64,000 nucleotides of DNA from Clavaria fumosa (lineage: Eukaryota > Basidiomycota > Agaricomycetes > Agaricales > Clavariaceae), in NCBI GenBank assembly GCA_951802425.1, contig OX637798.1:1364001-1428000 (forward strand), in the 5' to 3' direction. A program made the position numbers and the translations under genes. The notes beneath the pieces were generated by a model. The model ran no database searches. It was not told where the DNA came from and saw only the letters and a list, made by a program, of their open reading frames with translations. The stretch's first letter is position 1. Each line of letters opens with the position of its first letter. Shown here one piece after another: positions 54,565 to 64,000 of the stretch.

Positions 54565-55234
54565 TGTCAGGACCCATCCATTTTTCCCTTGCCCAAACTG
54601 ACTTTACCAGCACCTACAAACCTCCCAACATCCCTCTACAACCTCGCGAACTCCTCTACACACTTCTGGAACCTGCCATCCCCTTCTGGAAGCCTCCCCA
54701 ACCTCTCCCGCGTTCACACGACACTCGCAACTATCATACTCTACTCGCATCACCTCCAGCCACCTTACCCTACGTGTGTCTACCACCCGAACCTGCCAAA
54801 TCGAGGCACGACATGCAGTTATGCAATCTTCCTCAGCTGACACGTGACTTGCCGCATGGCACCACCAACGCCACTAGCATTGCCCGCATTACCAACATTA
54901 TCCACATGACTTCCGCCCAAGCGTCACCTGTGTCACTACCACCATCCATGTGACTGCACGCATGGACCTTGCGACCTTAATGATGAAACACACCGCTGAT
55001 GGCCAGTTGAGCACTACTTCGAATTGTGCTTCCTTTCTTCTCCCCAGTCATCTATAACTATGATAATTATGACCAAAGCATCTCTTAGTAACTATAGTTA
55101 CCCATATGATTATTTAACTAAGCCATGACCCATGACCAGTCAGGTTTGTGACCTTACTTATGTTTCCCTTACCCCTTGCGACCTTAGTAGAACATGTCCA
55201 TAGTCACTTTATGACTGACCATACCCCGTACTAC
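54565..55234 (+). repeat. 3' LTR of Gypsy-1, truncated
   Basis: Starts TGTCAGGACCC after a purine-rich GAAGGGAGGGTAA tract (54552-54564, probable polypurine tract). Runs parallel to the 5' LTR up to CCCCGTACTAC (55234), where Gypsy-2 begins. The remaining part of the LTR (TATAGTTCTGTCAC onward in the 5' copy) is not found on the far side of Gypsy-2. Confidence 0.9.
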
Positions 55235-55957
55235 TGTCAGGGTCCTAACAAGGTTAGTGGGGAAGGGGTTAGCGGAGCGGAGTGGAGATGTTCTATCGGA
55301 GTCCGGTCGGAGTCCGATATCGGTGAAACGGAGAAGTAAACAAGAGGAAGGAGACTTATGGGACTGTGGCCTCAATGTATGTGTTGTGCCACCATGTATA
55401 TACTTGTCCCTATTTACCAAACAAGAACAATACCTAAGAGAGAATCAGAACGTAAGTCAACTCCGAAGTGATCGGAGTCCGTCGGAGTGGGTTGGAGTTG
55501 GTCGGATGACGTGGAGAATGTTGAGGACGATGAGGACGAAAGCTCAGAGATGTTTTTGGAATCAAGAGACGTTATATTCGAACTGAGGAGCAGGGAGATA
55601 CAGGTGGAAACTTATACTGCAAGGACAGAGTATAGGAGTAATGTGAAACAATGTACATATCAAATTACTAGGAGAGTTTCACCACTTGTGCCTGTGCAAT
55701 TTTCATGGAACAAAGAAACAACAACAAAAAAAGCGACTCCCATGGGTCAAGGGTATCCTCTCAATGGTAAACAGAACGAGGGGATGGAGGGGGAAGGTTC
55801 TGGAACGAAGTCCGAACGGTCCGAAGGCCGGCGGAGTAAAGTCCGATGAAGGTGCGGAGCAGAGTGCACGGAGTTACAGCGGAGCGGATCGGAGTTGGTA
55901 AGGAGCTCGGAGTCCGGAGCGGGGGTCGTGCTTATGCAAGCGGATGGGGTCGTAACA
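55235..55957 (-). repeat. Gypsy-2 LTR, left copy (3' LTR of the minus-strand element)
   Basis: 723 bases, bounded by TGTCAGGGTCC and GTCGTAACA. It matches 62663-63365 along its length, with substitutions and small indels (for example a 20-base longer stretch near 55890-55905). Inserted in the Gypsy-1 3' LTR. Confidence 0.92.
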
Positions 55958-56192
55958 GTATCCCCCTCTTAGGGTCGAACCCCTGAGACCCTGTGGCCAA
56001 AGTCCGCGTGAACATGTGGCTCCCATAACAAGTTAGCGTCGGAGTTTCGCAGTGTCTCGAGTGGAGTCCGAAAAAATTTTGGGGGTAAAAAGGCCGTGCG
56101 CGTCGTACACCACTTTTTCTCTTCTTTAACCTGCTACCATCATCACTAGCCCCTAGCACGGGCAATCCCTACTATTTTCTTTAAAAACCTCG

Positions 56193-57194
56193 ATGTCGCA
56201 CAACCCGAGCACACCCGGAGCGGGGCCCAGCTGGCCTCCCCGCCCTCGACCACGCCCCGTGGTCGCCGTCCCCGTGCAGTTGCGCGTGGAGGACGAGGAC
56301 CCTGAGATTGCGGTCCTCATGCGCCAGATCAAGGCGCTGAAGGACAAGAAGGCGCGGGAGGAGGAGGAGCGGCGGAAGCGGGAGGAGGAGGAATGGAAGA
56401 AGAGGGAGGCCGCGGACAAGGTGCGGCGGGAGGAGATGGAGAGGGCGAGGGCGAGGGCAGTGGAGGTGAAGCAGAGGGCGGAGGAAATCGCGAAGGTGCA
56501 GGGGACGGGGAGGAAGTAGACGCCGGCCACGGAGTCGGACACGGAGCACGCGGACTGCGCGCAATGTGTCCGGCTTGGGATGGGGTGTGTGTGGCCGAGC
56601 AGAGGGTGGGGCACCACATGTGTCGTGTGTGCGGCGGCGAAACAGCGGTGCGGGGGCAGAGAGGCGGAGGGGCCGGAGCAGAAGAAATTCCGCTCCACAC
56701 AGTCGAAGAAGACCATGGTGGAGTCGGAGGAGGAGGTGAAGGAGGTGCAGGCGCCGCGGGCGGACGTGGACAGAGCGGAGGCGGAGCGGACCGGGGTGGT
56801 GAGGACCATCTACGAGTTGGTGGTCCGTGGGGTGTTCGAGTTGGAGGAGTGGCGGAAGGAGGCGAGGGCGGAGCGGAAGGCGGTGGCGGAGGATTGGAAG
56901 ATCCTCCAGGAATTTCTGATGGGGAAGTGGGGAGCGGGGGAGGAGAAGGAGGAGGCGGAGAAGATGGTGGTGGAGGTGGCGGGTTCGGAAAAGGGGGTGG
57001 AGACGGAGGCGGAGAAGAAGGAGGCAGAGGAAGCAGGAGCGGAGAAAGAAGCGGAGGCGGAGAAAATGGCGGAGAAGGGTGCAGAGGCGGGGAAAGAGGC
57101 GGAAGCGGAGGAGGGAGAAGTTGGAGCGGAGTCCGGGCTTAAGGAGCCCAAGGGAGTTTTACAAGCGTCGCCCGGCTCGCCCCCCTCTGCCTAA
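56193..57194 (+). CDS. antisense accessory gene of Gypsy-2 (coiled coil, Zn2Cys6-like cluster)
   Basis: Single open frame from ATG 56193 (MSHNPSTPGAGPSWPP) to 57194, interrupted only by one TAG at 56517. Pro/Arg-rich N-terminus, then a strong Glu/Arg/Lys coiled coil (56340-56500). After the TAG comes CAQCVRLGMGC-VWPSRGWGTT-CVVCAAAKQRC (about 56556-56650), a C-X2-C-X6-C-X10-C-X2-C-X6-C spacing that fits Zn2Cys6 clusters. Then a helical segment (VVRTIYELVVRGVFELEEWRKE) and a long Glu/Ala/Lys tail. GC-rich compared with flanks. It is convergent with pol and occupies the same place as the antisense gene of Gypsy-1, with domains in a different order. One possible CAG-to-TAG change makes it a borderline pseudogene. 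Confidence 0.65.
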
Positions 57195-57652
57195 AAAATA
57201 AAAAATTTATCTACATTATTTATTGTTTCTTTTATTGTTTCTTTTTTTATAAATTTTTTGTTTTATCTTTGAACTTGAGTGAAGTAAGTGGAATGAAAGA
57301 AAAAAGTAAGACAAGACGGAGAAGATGAAGAGAGATTCAGAGATGGACTTGGGAGAAAAAATAAAAAGTTCGGAGTTTTCGGAGAAAGGAACAGAGAGAG
57401 AGACAGAGAGACAGAGAGACAGAAATACAGATTTTTTATTTTTATTTTTATTTTTTATTTTTGTTTTGGAGAAGACGGAGAAGTGAGAGATGGAGTAGTA
57501 TAGAACAGAAAATGTACAGAAGTAGAAGCATAAGAGAGATTTCGGGGTATCGGAGTGAATGGAGAAAAGAGACAGAATTGTATTGAATGGAAAATGTACA
57601 TAAATAGAAGCATAAGAGAAATTTCGGGGTATCGGAGTGAACGGAGAAAGGT
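57195..57652. other. AT-rich convergent spacer with duplication
   Basis: Between the ends of the antisense gene and pol. T-rich after 57195, AGACAGAGAGAC microsatellite at about 57395-57425, and an 82-bp direct duplication (ATAGAAGCATAAGAGARATT and TTCGGGGTATCGGAGTGA at about 57541 and 57623). Probably carries polyadenylation signals for both strands. No gene. Confidence 0.6.
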
Positions 57653-60600
57653 CTAGAGGGTATTGAGAGGTCCGGGCTTGTTCGGATAAGCTTGGTGGAA
57701 ATCTGAAAAGGCCTCGGAGGCATGAACAAGTTCCATAGCGGGAAGCCAGGATGTTTCCTCATTGGGTCCTTCGTATCCGGACCACCGCACCAGGTATAGG
57801 AGTTTGCAGGTGCGGTGTTTGTCGATCTTGGAGTCAAGCACTTTGGAGATTTCGTGCTCTAAGTCTCCATCGATCTCTACCGGAGGAGGCGGGGTGATGG
57901 TATGATTCGGAATTGTATTCGGAGTGACTGGCTCCAGCATGGAAATGTGGAAGATGGGGTGGACGGCTCGCATGGTCTCGGGGAGTCAGAGTACGAAGGA
58001 GTGCAAACCGGCCTCTCTGATGATTTCGAAAGGTCCGAGGAACTTGTCGGAGAGTTTTTTGGAGGGTCTGGTTGTACGGAAGAACTTCGCCTTAACGTAT
58101 ACTCGGTTTCTGACCTTAAACTCCGGTGCCGGAGTCCGACGTTTGTCCGCCAGACCCTGATAGCGACTCTGCGCTTCGGCGATTTGGTTACGGAGTTCTT
58201 GGTGCAGCTGATCCAAGTCTACAGTGAGCTCTCGGGCACGGACCAAAGTTACTTCGCATTCGGGGAATACCGAGATATTCGGATGATAACCCTTGTTCGC
58301 GAAGAACGGAGAAACCCCAGTGGTGGTGCTCGGGGCATTGTTGTAGGCAAACTCGGCAAGGGGCAGAAGCTGCGACCAGTTGTCCTGCTGGTAATTGCAG
58401 TAACAACGGAGGTACTGTTCCAACGTCTGGTTAGTCCGCTCCATCTGTCTGTCGCCCTCCGGATGATATCTGGAGGTGAAGTGTAAAGTCATGTCCAGGA
58501 CTTTACCCAACGAGCGAAAAAAACAGGAAATGAACTCAGAGCCGCGATCGGAGGTGACATGCGACGGAACTCCATGTTTCGAGAAGACGTGGAATATGAA
58601 TAGACGGGCCAACTCCGCAGAGTTCACTTCATCAGTCGTCGGGATGAAGATCCCCTGCTTCGTAAACCTATCAACGACCACCAATATTGCAGTAAAACCA
58701 GAGCTCTCAGGGAGTTGCTTGATGAAGTCCATTGAAATGGAATTCCATGGTTTCTCGGGTATGGGCAGCTGCTTGAGCGTTCCATACGGCTTATGCCAAG
58801 GGGCTTTCGCCCTACCACAAGTCGTGCAAGATTTGCAAAAGTCCGATGTGAATCCTCGGAGTTTCGGCCAGGTATAATCCCTGAAGACCAAGGCTGTAGT
58901 CTTGGTCCTACCGAAATGTCCGGCGAGCGGGCGACCATGTCTCGCACATAAAACGTGGAGTTGGAGGTCATTGACGTCTGGTACATAGATCCATCCGCAC
59001 TCGTGGAGAAGTCCGTCATCGTCCATGGACCACTTAGGGTCCGCAGAGTTCGAGCAGAGGTCTTCTAGGATCGGGACAATCACAGGATCGAGCAAGAGTC
59101 CAGACCGGATGTCCTCTCGGAGTTGATGATCATCAATCACAAACGACGCACGGAGTGCGGGTACGTAAAGCGACGAAGCTCGGAGAGACGATATCAATTG
59201 TTCGCTGGAGAACATCGGTCGGAGGTTTTGTGGATTGATGCGGGCATAGTCGCTATCCCCCTCTTTGGGATAGACGTCCCAACGTCTAGTCAACGCATCG
59301 GGTTTCATTCCGAGGCGCCCGGGGTGGAATCGGATTACGAAATTGAATTGGGAAAGGAACTCCGACCACCTGGCTTGACGCCGGGTGAGCAAGCGAACTG
59401 TGGAGAAGTACTCTAGGTTCTTGTGGTCGGTAACAACGTCGACCGGAATTTCAGAACCTTCGAGATAGTGCCTCCAAGCAGTAAACGCCTCAAATATAGC
59501 GAGGAGTTCCTTATTGTGGGTGTCATAGTTCAGTTCGGAGACGCCTAGGGTGCGGGAATGAAAAGCAATAGGATGGACTTCACCATTGGAGGCGACCGTA
59601 GAAAGTATCGCGGCGACAGCGTAGTCCGAGGCATCCGTTTTGACTATCAGTGGAGCTCCAGGAATGAAGTGCGAGAGGATCGGAGCCGTGGAGAATGCGG
59701 TTTTTAGATAGTCAAACGCGGACTGGCAATTGTCGGACCACTGCCACTCGATGTTTTTATGCGTCAAGCGGGTCATCGGAGTGATGATCTCGGAATAGCC
59801 ATGGACGAAGCGGCGGTAGAAATTGGCGAACCCGAGGAAGGACTGGACATCCTTGACCTTCTGCGGAGTTGGCCAGTCCTGTATAGTTTTCACTTTAGCC
59901 GTGTCCATAGAAAGTCTGGATGGAGATAAAACAAATCCGAGATACTCCACGGTTTCAGCGTGAAATTCACACTTAGCCGGGTTCAGGAAGAGACCGTGCT
60001 TCCGGAGCCTTCGGAGTACCTCTCGGACGTGCTCAACGTGTTGTTTCGGATCCTCGGAGTAAATGAGGATGTCATCGAGGTAGACGACCATGAACGTGTC
60101 GAGAAGGTCGGAGAATATGTCGTTCATAAAGTGCTGGAATGTGGCGGGCGCGTTTGTGAGCCCGAAAGGCATCACACACCATTCAAAGGATCCGTATTGG
60201 GTGCGGAATGCGGTCTTCCATTCGTCACCCTCAGCGATACAGACTAGGTGATACGCGTGTCGGAGGTCGAGTTTTGTATAGATTCGGGCTTTTCCTGGAA
60301 CGTCGAGAAGATCTTTAGTCAGCGGGAGCGGATAACGGTCTTTTTTGGTCAATTTATTGAGACCACGGAAATCAACGCATAATCGGAGCATTCCGTTCTT
60401 CTTCCGGACAAAGAGCACAGGTGCTCCGTGCGGAGAACGGCTCGGACAGATAAATCCGATGTGGAGGTGTTTGTCCAGAAACTCGCAGAGTTCGCTGAGT
60501 TCGGACTGCGACAGAGAATAGACTGCACCTGGCGGAGGGGATTGGCCATCCAGCAGGTTGATTTTTAGATCATACGGTCGATGCAGAGCAAGGGTGTCTG

Positions 60601-61450
60601 CCTTCTTTTTACTGAAGACATCTGGAAAGTCCCTGTACTCCTCCGGAACGGAGAGGAGATCCTGGGGGGTGGTGTCGGGAACATTGAACGAAGTGGAGGC
60701 CACGCGCGCGGACTCGCTCGACAACGTCATGCCAAAGACTTGGGACCCGCGAAGTCCACAAGCCGTGGCGAATGCAGCAGCATTCACAAAGGAAACCTTG
60801 GGTGTCTCCTGGAGAGACGGAGTCAAAGATGGAGACAGGAGCAGAGATGGAGACGGAGTCCGGGCTTGGTTCGGAGTCACTGCAGATGACATTTGAACCG
60901 GAGCACATGGAGCGGAGACAGACAGAGGGACAGAGGTGGACAGAGGGACAGAATGGAGGGTGCTGGCCGGTGCACCCTCCGGATCAGATTTCGGAGATTT
61001 TTCCTCATTTGTAGATGGTCTGGGCTTTATCTGGCCAGTAGTCCAGTCAACCAGTGGGTTGTTTTGGAACAGCCAATTCATTCCCAAGATCACATCACTA
61101 GAGGGATCAAGATCGGTAACTACAAACAAGACGTCGGTCGGATCCATGGCGGAGAGCCGAATGGATAACCAGACCGCTTCGGTAACCCATACGGAGGTGG
61201 TCCCGTTAATGAAAACGACCTCCCGAGGGGTCACCGGAGTTTTCGGAAGACAGAAACGAGAAGCAAATTTGGCATCAATGAAACAAAGTTCAGTGCCAGA
61301 ATCTATCATTGCTTTGAACGGAGAAGAAATAGAAGGAGAGGAGGCAAGAAGGGAAAGAGAATGATGAAAGGAAAGGGTATCGAGTATAGGTTTAGTACGA
61401 TCGGAGTCGGAGCAGCCGGAGAGTCGTACTGTGCTCTCTGGGCTGCTCAA
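57653..61450 (-). CDS. Gypsy-2 pol polyprotein (protease, RT, RNase H, integrase, chromodomain), one nonsense codon
   Basis: Copies element RNA and integrates it. No ATG at its start: the frame is entered by -1 frameshift from gag. Protease AMIDSGTELCFID (about 61310). RT VLFVRKKNGMLRLCVDFRGLNK, FGLTNAPATFQHFMND and intact catalytic YLDD (about 60085). RNase H IVKTDASDYAVAAIL (about 59640). Integrase zinc motif HGRPLAGHFG...CKSCTTC (about 58945-58830), core SMDFIKQLP, TSDRGSEF, GDRQMERTNQ (about 58740-58430). A TGA at 57986-57988 falls where SFVLRLPET is expected (Arg). The same frame continues through HPIFHISMLEP to a chromodomain (EHEISKVLDSKIDKHRTCKLLYLVRWSGYEG) ending at 57653. Chromodomains direct chromovirus integration to marked chromatin. 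Apart from the one stop it is full length. Confidence 0.9.
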
Positions 61451-62622
61451 TCTTTTTTTGGCACGGAGTCATCTCCGTCGGAGGTGATTCGTGCAGTGCT
61501 GGCACTGGCCTGCGAGGTCCGCTTATGACACTCGTTGGCTTTGTGGCCTGCTATTCCACAGAATAGGCACAGATTATTATCGAAACACTGTTGGCGTTCC
61601 TCTGGAGTCAGTTTTCCATCCTGACCCAGATGAGCTTTCTTTGTGTCGCTGGAGCTACCGGAGTTAGCGGAGCCCTCAGCGGCCTTTGGAACGGAGTTTC
61701 CGGAAGTCGAACCAGAGTTCACCGGACGCTTTTCCGATGGTTTCTCGGGCTTGTTATTAGCGCCGGAAGTGTTCGGGGACTTGGAATTATCCGAAGTCTC
61801 CTTTTTGATGGTGTTGTTAGGCGTCGGAGCCTTAACGGAGTCCCGAGAGATCTCCTGCTGCCGAGCCCAATAACGACCATCGATTGCACTGGCTTGCTCG
61901 CGGAGTCCGCGGAGCATGTCCACGCGGTTAACGCGGGCCAGTTCGTCCTTGATGCGGCTGGCAAGTCCTTTGTAGAACTGCCGCTGCAACGCATATTCAT
62001 CCCAATGGACAATGGACGCGAATCTGTTGAACGAAATGGTATATTTCGTCAACTTCTGGTCCTCGTGCATCTGGAGGCGTTCAAGTTCGAACTCCGCCTC
62101 ATGGATCACGTCGTAAGGACCAAAGTTCTCTGTAAGTTGAGCAACGAACATCTTATAGTTCGAAAGGACCGGATGGCCTTCGCCATCCAGGATCATTGGT
62201 TCGAACCATTCCAGGGCAAAGCCCCGGAGAAAGGAAAGGACATAGCATACCTTATGAGAATCGGATTTGAACGCTCTAGGGTGATCAAGGAAGTTCAATT
62301 GGCATTGGACCAAGAAGCTTTTCAACTTCTTGGCATCCGAGCCATCGAAGGTATCAGGGTCTTGTGGTTTAACCGTCTCTGGGCGCTTGTTAGCATCAAT
62401 GATCTTCTGAAGGAGATGCGCCGGAGTTAGTTTGCGTTTGGCTCGAGATGTCGGAGGTTCATTTAGCTCGTCATCGTCATCAGTGACCGAGGGATCTGAC
62501 TCTTCGTTGTGGTCCGGAGGTCCGGACACACTCGGAGTCGGAGTATTGTCGGCCGGTTCTGGAATGTCGACATCGTCGGCAACAGGAGGTGGAAGTCGAG
62601 CACCGGAATGTGTAGTAGGCAT
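61447..62622 (-). CDS. Gypsy-2 gag
   Basis: ATG at 62622, 391 codons, intact. Acidic N-terminus, then the capsid-type core (TFDGSDAKKLKSFLVQCQLNFLDHPRAF, ALEWFEPMIL, FGPYDVIHEAEFELERLQM, YALQRQFYKGLASRIKDELAR), a Ser/Asn/Lys-rich linker and a CX2CX4HX4C zinc knuckle, CLFCGIAGHKANEC, that binds RNA. It ends VPKKD-stop and overlaps the entry to pol. Forms the virus-like particle in the cell. About 40 bases separate its ATG from the LTR. Confidence 0.92.
   Translation of the reverse strand: MPTTHSGARLPPPVADDVDIPEPADNTPTPSVSGPPDHNEESDPSVTDDDDELNEPPTSRAKRKLTPAHLLQKIIDANKRPETVKPQDPDTFDGSDAKKLKSFLVQCQLNFLDHPRAFKSDSHKVCYVLSFLRGFALEWFEPMILDGEGHPVLSNYKMFVAQLTENFGPYDVIHEAEFELERLQMHEDQKLTKYTISFNRFASIVHWDEYALQRQFYKGLASRIKDELARVNRVDMLRGLREQASAIDGRYWARQQEISRDSVKAPTPNNTIKKETSDNSKSPNTSGANNKPEKPSEKRPVNSGSTSGNSVPKAAEGSANSGSSSDTKKAHLGQDGKLTPEERQQCFDNNLCLFCGIAGHKANECHKRTSQASASTARITSDGDDSVPKKD
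61453..61459 (-). promoter_or_regulatory. gag-pol -1 frameshift site
   Basis: Seven A residues on the minus strand form A AAA AAA in gag phase (CCA AAA AAA GAT TGA), immediately before the gag stop. Slipping back one base leads into the pol frame, which has no ATG here. This is a canonical -1 slippery heptamer. Confidence 0.75.
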
Positions 62623-62662
62623 TGTTAAGTTTGTATATACGAGGTTTGAAGTTTGAATATAC

Positions 62663-63365
62663 TGTCAGGGTCCTAACAAGGTTAGCGGCGAAGGGGTTAG
62701 CGGAGTGGAGCGGAGATGTTCTATCAGAGTCCGGTCGGAGTCCGATATTGGTGAAACGGAGAAGTAAATAAGGGAAGGAGACTTATGGGACTGCGGCCTC
62801 AACGTATGTGTTGTGCCACCACGTATATACTTGTCCCTATTTACCAATCAAGAACAATACCTAAGAGAGAATCAGAACGTAAGTCAAACTCCGAAGTGAT
62901 CAGAGTCCGTCAGAGTGGTCGGAGTTGGTCGGATGATGTGGAGAACGTCGAGGACAATGAGGACAAAAGCTCAGAGATGTTTTTGGAATCAAGAGACGTT
63001 ATATTCGAACTGAGGAGCAGGGAGATACAGGTGGAAACTTATACTGCAAGGACAGAGTATAGGAGTAATGTGAAACAATGTACATATCAAATTACTAGGA
63101 GAGTTTCACCACTTGTGCCTGTGCAATTTTCATGGAACAAAGAAACAACAACAAAAAAGCGACTCCCATGGGTCAAGGGTATCCTCTCAATGGTAAACAG
63201 AATGAGGGGATGGAGGGAGAAGGTTCTGGAATGAAGTCTGAATGGTCCGAAGGCCAGCGGAGTAAAGTCCGATGAAGGTGCGGAGCGGAGCGCACAGAGT
63301 TATGGCGGAGCGGATCGGAGTCCGGAGTGGGGGTCGTGCTTATGCAAGCGGATGGGGTCGTAACA
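62663..63365 (-). repeat. Gypsy-2 LTR, right copy (5' LTR of the minus-strand element)
   Basis: 703 bases, same ends as the left copy (TGTCAGGGTCC...GTCGTAACA). Directly followed by AGTCT and the KDZ fragment. Confidence 0.92.
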
Positions 63366-63645
63366 AGTCTACAGAGTGGTTTGGTTGAGAGCAAGTGCAA
63401 GGTTCAATCGCTGGGATGAGGAAGTCACTTTGCTTCAGCAGGAAATGAAGTGGACAGCCGCATTTTTCAAGCACAAGAAAGATCAATGGGAGCAAATAGC
63501 AATGAATGAAAGAAATGTAAGGAGTGGGCTGGCATGTTATGCTCACAAGCAGGAGGTGGTATGGGAAAGATTTGAAGGACATGCAAGGAAGATTTTTAGA
63601 AGTAGTTATCAACTGGAGCCAATCTAATGAGCCTTCTTCATAGTG
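63366..63645 (+). pseudogene. KDZ transposase 3' end, second copy in inverse orientation
   Basis: Reads WLRASARFNRWDEEVTLLQQEM, KWTAAFFKHKKDQWEQIAM and EVVWERFEGHARKIFRSSYQLEPI to a stop at about 63627. Bases 63366-63532 are identical to the reverse complement of 1-167, so it shows how the gene cut by the left window edge ends. The upstream part of this copy is missing, since its first base abuts the Gypsy-2 LTR. Non-functional fragment. Confidence 0.9.
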
Positions 63646-63689
63646 CAGTTGATAGGTCTACTGTGAAGTGCAGGAATATCTCTGCTGGA

Positions 63690-64000
63690 CTGGTGTCATA
63701 CAGGACATGGATATCCCAATATCTCCAATGATATCCTATTTAATGTAGTGGCTTGGATTCAAACCAGTCACGGATATCCTATTGACTTTGGCGGCTCGGA
63801 TTACAACCAGTCAAGGATATCCTATTTATTTTGGTAGCCTTGATTCGCACTAGTCAAGGATATCCCATTTATTTTGGTAGCCTGGATTCAAACTAGTCAA
63901 GGATATCCTATTTACTTTGGTAGCCTAGATTGGAACTAGTCAAGGATATCCTATTTATTTTGGTAGCCTGGATTCAAACTAGTCAAGGATATCCTATTTA
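63690..64000. repeat. 43-bp satellite, second locus
   Basis: About seven diverged copies of the GGATATCCTATTTAATTT-type monomer seen at 10525-12250, here with frequent CTAGTCAAGGATATCC and TTTTGGTAGCCTGGATTC variants, running off the window. It begins about 60 bases after the KDZ stop codon. Confidence 0.9.

Larger units (their letters stand above)
44283..55234 (+). mobile_element. Gypsy-1: Ty3/Gypsy chromovirus, old, with truncated 3' LTR
   Basis: 5' LTR 44283-47029 (about 1.39 kb when the nested solo LTR is removed), gag from 47081, pol to 52779, an antisense gene at 52877-54450, and a 3' LTR starting at 54565 and cut at 55234 by Gypsy-2. LTRs begin TGTCAGGACCC and end CCCTAACA. The element interrupts the reverse Copia copy at 44282. 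Coding regions are full of nonsense changes, so it is dead. Confidence 0.9.
55235..63365 (-). mobile_element. Gypsy-2: nearly intact Ty3/Gypsy chromovirus, 8.1 kb
   Basis: LTRs 55235-55957 and 62663-63365 (TGTCAGGGTCC...GTCGTAACA). Genes on the minus strand: gag 62622-61447, pol 61450-57653; an antisense gene (plus) at 56193-57194. A polypurine tract (AAGAGGGGGATAC on the minus strand, 55958-55970) abuts the 3' LTR. The two LTRs differ at many sites, mostly transitions. Flanks are ACTAC on the left and AGTCT on the right, so no target duplication; see findings. Confidence 0.92.

Noticed and set aside
59960..61364. Plus-strand frames opposite Gypsy-2 pol and gag
   Set aside because: Shadows of pol and gag; no domain pattern, unlike the antisense gene at 56193-57194, which lies outside pol and has a cysteine cluster.
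1..64000. tRNA, rRNA or other structured RNA genes
   Set aside because: No cloverleaf box A/B pair or rRNA core sequence was noticed on either strand by eye; a dedicated scan was not possible.

Overview
The window reads as nuclear DNA of an Agaricomycete fungus (mushroom-forming basidiomycete), probably with a large, repeat-rich genome. The evidence is genes cut by many short (about 45-60 bp) GT-AG introns, a CxC2-type KDZ transposase, a NACHT-WD40 NLR-like gene, Ty3/Gypsy chromoviruses, Copia, hAT and Tc1 elements, and orphan families I associate with this class. The species cannot be fixed. No rRNA, tRNA or CRISPR was seen. Nearly everything is mobile or recently disrupted.

Layout. 1-3542: KDZ transposase gene (minus), running off the left edge. 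4145-5798: minus-strand gene with a PHD-like Cys finger. 5.8-7.6 kb: tandem repeats, a hairpin and a small element with 67-bp perfect TIRs. 7656-10253: plus-strand orphan gene with a homeodomain-like N-terminus. 10.5-12.25 kb: 43-bp satellite. 12611-30623 (minus): one NLR gene (N-terminal helices, NACHT, about 13 WD40 repeats) split by a 13-kb insertion at 13086-26130. That insertion (E1) is a CATCAG-ended, trinucleotide-rich element, itself invaded by a 4.45-kb hAT (14505-18954, 8-bp TSD) and a 6.7-kb Tc1/mariner element (19253-25966, TA TSD, 325-bp TIRs). The Tc1 element carries its transposase, an accessory gene, and broken pieces of the CYC8/SSN6 and RPB1 host genes. 31.3-32.35 kb: truncated Copia (plus). 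32978-38495: orphan genes, one split by a second CATCAG element (E2, 33829-36789); a third (E3, 38496-41247) lies next door. 42.07-44.28 kb: inverted, truncated Copia lacking RT. 44283-55234: old Gypsy chromovirus (Gypsy-1) with a solo LTR nested in its 5' LTR. 55235-63365: younger Gypsy chromovirus (Gypsy-2) inserted in the Gypsy-1 3' LTR. 63366-64000: inverted copy of the KDZ 3' end, then the same 43-bp satellite.

Most notable points. (1) E1, E2 and E3 form a family of non-coding elements with CATCAG ends; removing E1 or E2 with a 2-bp TSD restores host reading frames exactly. (2) Both Gypsy families carry, antisense between pol and the 3' LTR, a gene with a C-X2-C-X6-C-Xn-C-X2-C-X6-C (Zn2Cys6-like) cluster plus coiled coil. 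(3) Gypsy-1 is riddled with in-frame stops that are almost all TGA where Arg (CGA) is expected, which points to C-to-T decay at CpG. (4) The two flanks of Gypsy-2 do not match each other, so the locus is a recombinant or an assembly join.
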